Shown here: positions 60,490 to 64,000 of the stretch, piece by piece | How positions within the stretch are numbered: the stretch's first letter is position 1 | Layout of the letters: each line of letters begins with the position of its first letter | Source of the DNA: DATJGF01 sp035495315 | Lineage (GTDB): Bacteria > Verrucomicrobiota > Verrucomicrobiia > Limisphaerales > UBA8199 | Direction: 5' to 3' | Assembly (NCBI GenBank): GCA_035495315.1 | Contig: DATJGF010000170.1 | Coordinates: 3,557 to 67,556, forward strand | Length of the DNA stretch: 64,000 nucleotides | Notes under the pieces: generated by a model | What the model saw: the letters and a program-made list of their open reading frames with translations, nothing else | Databases searched by the model: none | Told to the model about the DNA's origin: nothing | Position numbers and translations under genes: made by a program

Positions 60490-62556
60490 ATGATCCCGAA
60501 CGTGCCCAATCGCGTGATCCAGTCCTCGCGCGAACCGACTGGTGCGTCGACCGGTGCGACCCTCCCCCCCTCTATCAGTCCGTCTCAGTCTCCAACTATT
60601 CCCGACCACGAACTGCTGCGGCGGATCGGCGGCGGCAGCTACGGGGAGGTCTGGCTGGCCCGCAACGTCGTGGGAACTTTGCGCGCAGTGAAAATTGTCT
60701 CACGCGGCAATTTCAGCGAAGCCTATCCGTTCGAGCGCGAATTCAAAGGCATCCAAAAATACGAGCCGGTCTCTCGCACTCACGATGGCCTGGTTGATAT
60801 CCTGCAGATCGGCCGCAATGACGAGGCGGGTTACTTCTATTATGTCATGGAATTGGCGGACGATGCCAATGCGGAGTGCGGAGTGCGGAGTGCGGAATGT
60901 GCGGAGTCAATCACGCCGGCGCCTTCTTCCATTCGCCATTCCGCATTCCGCACTCCGCACTCGTACATGCCTCGCACGCTTCGGTCTGACCTGAAAGCGC
61001 GCGGTCGACTGCCCTTGGATGACTGTATCCAAGTAGGTCTGTCGATGAGTAGTGCGCTGGAACATTTGCACCACAATGGTCTCGTGCATCGCGACATCAA
61101 ACCGTCGAATGTCATCTTCGTCAACGGTGTACCCAAGCTGGCGGACATTGGACTGGTTGCCGATGTGGACGAAGCGCGTTCGTTCGTCGGGACCGTGGGC
61201 TTTATTGCACCTGAAGGCCCCGGCTCGGCGCAGGCCGACGTGTACAGCCTCGGGAAGGTGCTTTATGAGATGCTGACCGGAAAGGACCGGCAGGATTTTC
61301 CAGCGCTACCGGAAGAGTTTCAAACAACGGACAATTCGCAGTTGAAAGGGGTGAATCAAGTCATCCTTGGTGCCTGCGAAGGCGACCGGCGTCTTCGTTA
61401 CCCCTCAGCTCAAGCCATGCATGACGATTTGAGCCGAGTCGCTGAAGGCAGAGCGGTGAGGGTTCAGCGGAGTAGGCGAGCGACCTTCGCGGTCGTGGCC
61501 CGTATTAGTTTGGCGATTCTTGTGCTTGCGTCGGTCATTTTTGCTCTGGTGGTCTCAAGAACCCGAACTCAGCGCCACATTCCAAACCCGGAAGCTGTCC
61601 GTTTGTATGATCTGGGCCGGTGGTATTACCAGCAGTTGACCGACGAAAGCCTGAAGAAAGCAATCAAGTACCTGAGTCAAGCGATCCAGGTCGATCCGGA
61701 ATTTGTGCCCCCCTATACTACGCTGGTGGGCATGTACACCTGGAAAGTTCCGGGGATGTCGGAGGAGGAGACACATCAAAGAATCAAAGAGATCGCCGCT
61801 AGATTGCTTCACTTGGATCCAAGGCTGGCCGAGGGTCACATAGCAGCCGCTTACAGCAAATACCTCGAGGGGGATTGGCACATGGCGCAAAAAGAGATGC
61901 AGGAGGCCTTGCGGCTCAACCCAAATTACGCACAGGCACATACCATAGCCTGCTACTTCTTATCCTTGCTGGGTCAGGTCGAAGAAGCCAAGGTCCATGG
62001 CGAACGCGCACAACAGCTCGATCCTACCTCGCGTATTGCCGCCACAATCGCCGGATATCCGTTCATCGCTGCCCGGCAGTATGACCAGGCGATTGGCCAA
62101 TTTCGCAAGGCGCTGGAACTGGAGACGAACTTCCCACTGGCGCATCAGTGGATCGGCACGGCGCTGGAAGCCAAAGGCGATTACCTGGGGGCGCTGGAGG
62201 AGTTTGAAAAAAGCGCCGTCTTTTCCGGAATGGACCAGACTGACGCGCGACAGCGATTCGATACGATCCGCCAGGGTTATGTCGCTTCTGGTGCTCGCGG
62301 ATATTGGCTCAGAGTGCTCGAAATCCGGCTGGAGGCTGAGGCCCTGCAGGAGCAACCGAAAGTTGGAGAACTGGATCAATGGCCCTTGGATGGCATTTAT
62401 GCGCAGCTTGGCGAAACAAACAAAGCGATCGAATTGCTGGAAAGGGACTTCCTGGGTGGCGATCCTAGTTGGCTTCGCCTTGAGCCGTTATATGAACCGC
62501 TGCGAAACGAACCACGTTTCAAGGCGCTGCTGAAGCCAGCCGGGTTAGAAAGGTGA
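60490..62556 (+). CDS. Ser/Thr protein kinase with membrane helix and TPR receptor region
   Basis: A 688-residue Hanks-type kinase. P-loop GGGSYGEV (47-54), Lys68 in AVKIV, catalytic HRDIKPSN (200-207), metal site ADIG (218-221, replacing DFG) and APEG (240-243) are present, so it should be active. A transmembrane helix (VARISLAILVLASVIFALVV, about 337-356) precedes six or so TPR-like helices (YAQAHTIACYFLSLLGQ, EALRLNPNY, FPLAHQWIGTALEAKGDY). Residues 128-158 are an unusual Cys/Ser/Arg insert encoded by a heptad repeat (60871-60963) in the hinge between the lobes. The TPRs would face the periplasm. It starts 146 bases from the NsrR-like operator. Confidence 0.9.
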   Translation: MIPNVPNRVIQSSREPTGASTGATLPPSISPSQSPTIPDHELLRRIGGGSYGEVWLARNVVGTLRAVKIVSRGNFSEAYPFEREFKGIQKYEPVSRTHDGLVDILQIGRNDEAGYFYYVMELADDANAECGVRSAECAESITPAPSSIRHSAFRTPHSYMPRTLRSDLKARGRLPLDDCIQVGLSMSSALEHLHHNGLVHRDIKPSNVIFVNGVPKLADIGLVADVDEARSFVGTVGFIAPEGPGSAQADVYSLGKVLYEMLTGKDRQDFPALPEEFQTTDNSQLKGVNQVILGACEGDRRLRYPSAQAMHDDLSRVAEGRAVRVQRSRRATFAVVARISLAILVLASVIFALVVSRTRTQRHIPNPEAVRLYDLGRWYYQQLTDESLKKAIKYLSQAIQVDPEFVPPYTTLVGMYTWKVPGMSEEETHQRIKEIAARLLHLDPRLAEGHIAAAYSKYLEGDWHMAQKEMQEALRLNPNYAQAHTIACYFLSLLGQVEEAKVHGERAQQLDPTSRIAATIAGYPFIAARQYDQAIGQFRKALELETNFPLAHQWIGTALEAKGDYLGALEEFEKSAVFSGMDQTDARQRFDTIRQGYVASGARGYWLRVLEIRLEAEALQEQPKVGELDQWPLDGIYAQLGETNKAIELLERDFLGGDPSWLRLEPLYEPLRNEPRFKALLKPAGLER
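60871..60963. repeat. Heptad-period inverted repeat inside the kinase gene
   Basis: The left arm (60871-60907) is the 7-mer TGCGGAG repeated with variants (TGCGGAA, and one two-base slip); the right arm (60930-60963) is built from ATTCGCC, ATTCCGC, ATTCCGC, ACTCCGC. The arms pair over more than 30 bases around a 22-base centre. The element is 93 bases long, a multiple of three, and keeps the kinase frame, adding a Cys/Arg/Ser/His-rich 31-residue loop. Confidence 0.9.
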
Positions 62557-62823
62557 AACGGAAGGCGTCGCTGGCCGCTTCTTCGGCTGCGCTTAGGTCG
62601 CCGCGCCAGCATCCTGGAGTGCTGTCCGCCTTTTTCGAACTACCTTCATTGTCCCGCCCATAAGCCCCTGGATCGGCCCCACGCCGACGACTGTTGTTTG
62701 TGATGACGCCTTGCTCGTCAATCAAGGAGAAACGGCAGCCTCCGTCTGTTCCGAGCGGCGGTTCGTCGACCCATAAAAAGACCGCATTAGATGACAGGGA
62801 AATGGATTATCCTTTCGGCCCAT

Positions 62824-63999
62824 TTACCGCCTGCGGAGTCGGAAGAACTGCGATGGCCTCGTGATCGGGATCGTCACCAACTTGCTAGTGCCGTCATCGG
62901 TGACACCGGCAGTATTCGCGACCCAGTTTGCCGGGGCTGAAAGCGTGGTGGCTTGTTCAAGCACAAAATCGGCTGTATCAACGGATGGCCAGGAAACCTT
63001 CACCTCGGTGGCAGAGTGAAGCACCGAAAGCTCAGGCAGAGGCATTAGATAGGCACGGGCAATGTATGCGGAAACCTTCCCGCCTGCCGACGTGAAGAGG
63101 CCACCAACGTATAAGTCGGTGCCTGATACCACTAGCGCATTCACGTCGTTGTTCATTCCTGAACCCAGCGCCGTCCAACGGCTCCCGTCCCATTTGGCGA
63201 TGTAATTGGCGGAGCTGCCGCCAGCCATCGTGAATCTGCCCCCGACATACAAATCGCTGCCCGAGGCCATTAGCGTCAGCGGTTCGTGGTCCATGCCCGA
63301 ACTCAACGCGGTCCAGTTGGTCCCGTTCCATTTGGCAATGTTATAGGCCGCGCTGCCCCCCGCCGTCTCGAAATAGCCACCCGCGTACACATTGCCGCCC
63401 GACACAGCAATGGCTTGCACAGCGCCGCCCACCCCCGACCCGAGCGGGATCCAACCGCTCCCGTTCCACTGGGCGACGTTAGTGGCCGGGCCGCCGCCCG
63501 CCGTCGTGAAGTAGCCACCCGCATACACGTCGTTTCCCGACACCGCCAGCGCATATACTGCGGGATAAGTGACGCCACCCATCCCCGAACCCAGCACCGC
63601 CCAACTGCCCCCGTTCCAGCTGGCAATGTAGTTTGCCGCCGTGCCACCCGCATTCGTGAATGTGCCACCTGCGTACAAGTTGCTGCCAGAAGCCGCCAGC
63701 GCATACACATCATCGTTCAGTCCGATTCCAAGCGCCGACCAACTGCTGCCGTCCCATTTCGCGATGTTGGTGGCCGCGATGCCGCCCGCAATCGTGAACT
63801 CGCCCCCTACATACAGCTCGCTACCTGACACCACCAGCGCATACACAGAAGGACCTTCGCCTCCGATGATTCCCGACCCCAGCGCCGACCAACTGCTCCC
63901 ATTCCATTTGGCAATGTTACTGGCCGCGATGCCACCAACCGTCGTGAAGAAGCCGGCAGCATAGATATCGCTCCCTGACACCGCCAAGGCATCCACAGA
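62824..63999 (-). CDS. Secreted propeller repeat protein, 5'-truncated by window edge
   Basis: The frame is open to the right edge, so the start is outside; the GTG at 63996 is not a credible start because repeats are already under way there. Seven units of about 45 residues follow the pattern V-x-A-L-x-V-S-G, Y-x-G-G-x-F-T-x-A-G-G, I-A-K-W-N-G and LGSGM, typical of Kelch/delta-60-like propellers. The last 70 residues form the same WP...FVLE...W...FFRL module seen at 1409 and 18293. Function is unknown; surface attachment or export via the shared C-terminus is an inference. The 267 bases between the kinase and this gene hold no gene I can support. Confidence 0.85.
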   Translation of the reverse strand, partial: SVDALAVSGSDIYAAGFFTTVGGIAASNIAKWNGSSWSALGSGIIGGEGPSVYALVVSGSELYVGGEFTIAGGIAATNIAKWDGSSWSALGIGLNDDVYALAASGSNLYAGGTFTNAGGTAANYIASWNGGSWAVLGSGMGGVTYPAVYALAVSGNDVYAGGYFTTAGGGPATNVAQWNGSGWIPLGSGVGGAVQAIAVSGGNVYAGGYFETAGGSAAYNIAKWNGTNWTALSSGMDHEPLTLMASGSDLYVGGRFTMAGGSSANYIAKWDGSRWTALGSGMNNDVNALVVSGTDLYVGGLFTSAGGKVSAYIARAYLMPLPELSVLHSATEVKVSWPSVDTADFVLEQATTLSAPANWVANTAGVTDDGTSKLVTIPITRPSQFFRLRRR

Positions 64000-64000
64000 G

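Noticed and set aside
60363..60797. 144-codon frame with a hydrophobic start ahead of the kinase
   Set aside because: It overlaps the P-loop region of the kinase in another frame, and its second half has no plausible fold.

Overview
The window looks like a chromosomal segment of a free-living, Gram-negative member of the Verrucomicrobiota, most likely of the Pedosphaera/Limisphaerales type. The evidence is a PVC-type membrane-bound dehydrogenase with a C-terminal haem c domain, a DUF1559-like prepilin protein, several Tat-exported oxidoreductases, large secreted sugar esterases and glycosidases, and TIGR03803/SBBP repeat proteins that share one C-terminal module. I see no tRNA, rRNA, CRISPR array, integrase, transposase or phage gene. 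This is therefore host chromosome, not a mobile island.

Layout. 0-12 kb: an edge-truncated repeat protein, a broken ORF, a single-domain response regulator, a sulfotransferase-like protein, a sialate O-acetylesterase, and an operon in which a very large deacetylase-like/FG-GAP/PVC-dehydrogenase/haem c fusion overlaps an alpha/beta esterase. 11.5-12.3 kb: a NarL-type regulator. 13-19 kb: bamA and skp, separated by an SBBP propeller gene. 19-28 kb: an aldo/keto reductase, a coiled-coil protein overlapping a small lipoprotein, a tonB-exbB-exbD-coiled-coil operon, the divergent TonB-dependent receptor, and a small stand-alone protein resembling the start of a receptor. 28-35.5 kb: a histone-deacetylase-like amidohydrolase, then a sulfate-import operon (porin, sbp, cysT, cysW, cysA) divergent from an Rrf2 regulator. 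35.5-47 kb: a CocE-type hydrolase, a DUF6807 protein with a Gfo/Idh oxidoreductase, an unrecognised acidic protein, the frameshifted tail of a second CocE gene, a haem N-demethylase-like protein, an outer-membrane barrel beside a small CxxC protein, and a TolB/M28/PDZ fusion. 47-58.5 kb: a pseudopilin and a sugar-degradation region (GH78, GH172/DUF2961, TIM-barrel isomerase, aldo/keto reductase, GH43-like). 58.5-60.4 kb: an NsrR-type repressor overlapping a monohaem c protein, with a near-perfect NsrR-like operator upstream. 60.5-64 kb: a Ser/Thr kinase-TPR receptor and an edge-truncated propeller protein.

The most unusual structure is in the short repeats. Four loci carry degenerate heptanucleotide-period arrays, each with different words: 19008, 29117, 32141 and 60871. 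At least three are arranged as inverted repeats. Two abut the stop codons of cysA and sbp, and one lies in frame inside the hinge of the Ser/Thr kinase. They resemble the STRR heptamer repeats of cyanobacteria in style. Three further inverted-repeat families occur at 20507, 51366 and 51595; the last is built into the N-terminal region of the GH172 gene. The best testable functional system is the NsrR operon with its haem c protein of unknown function.
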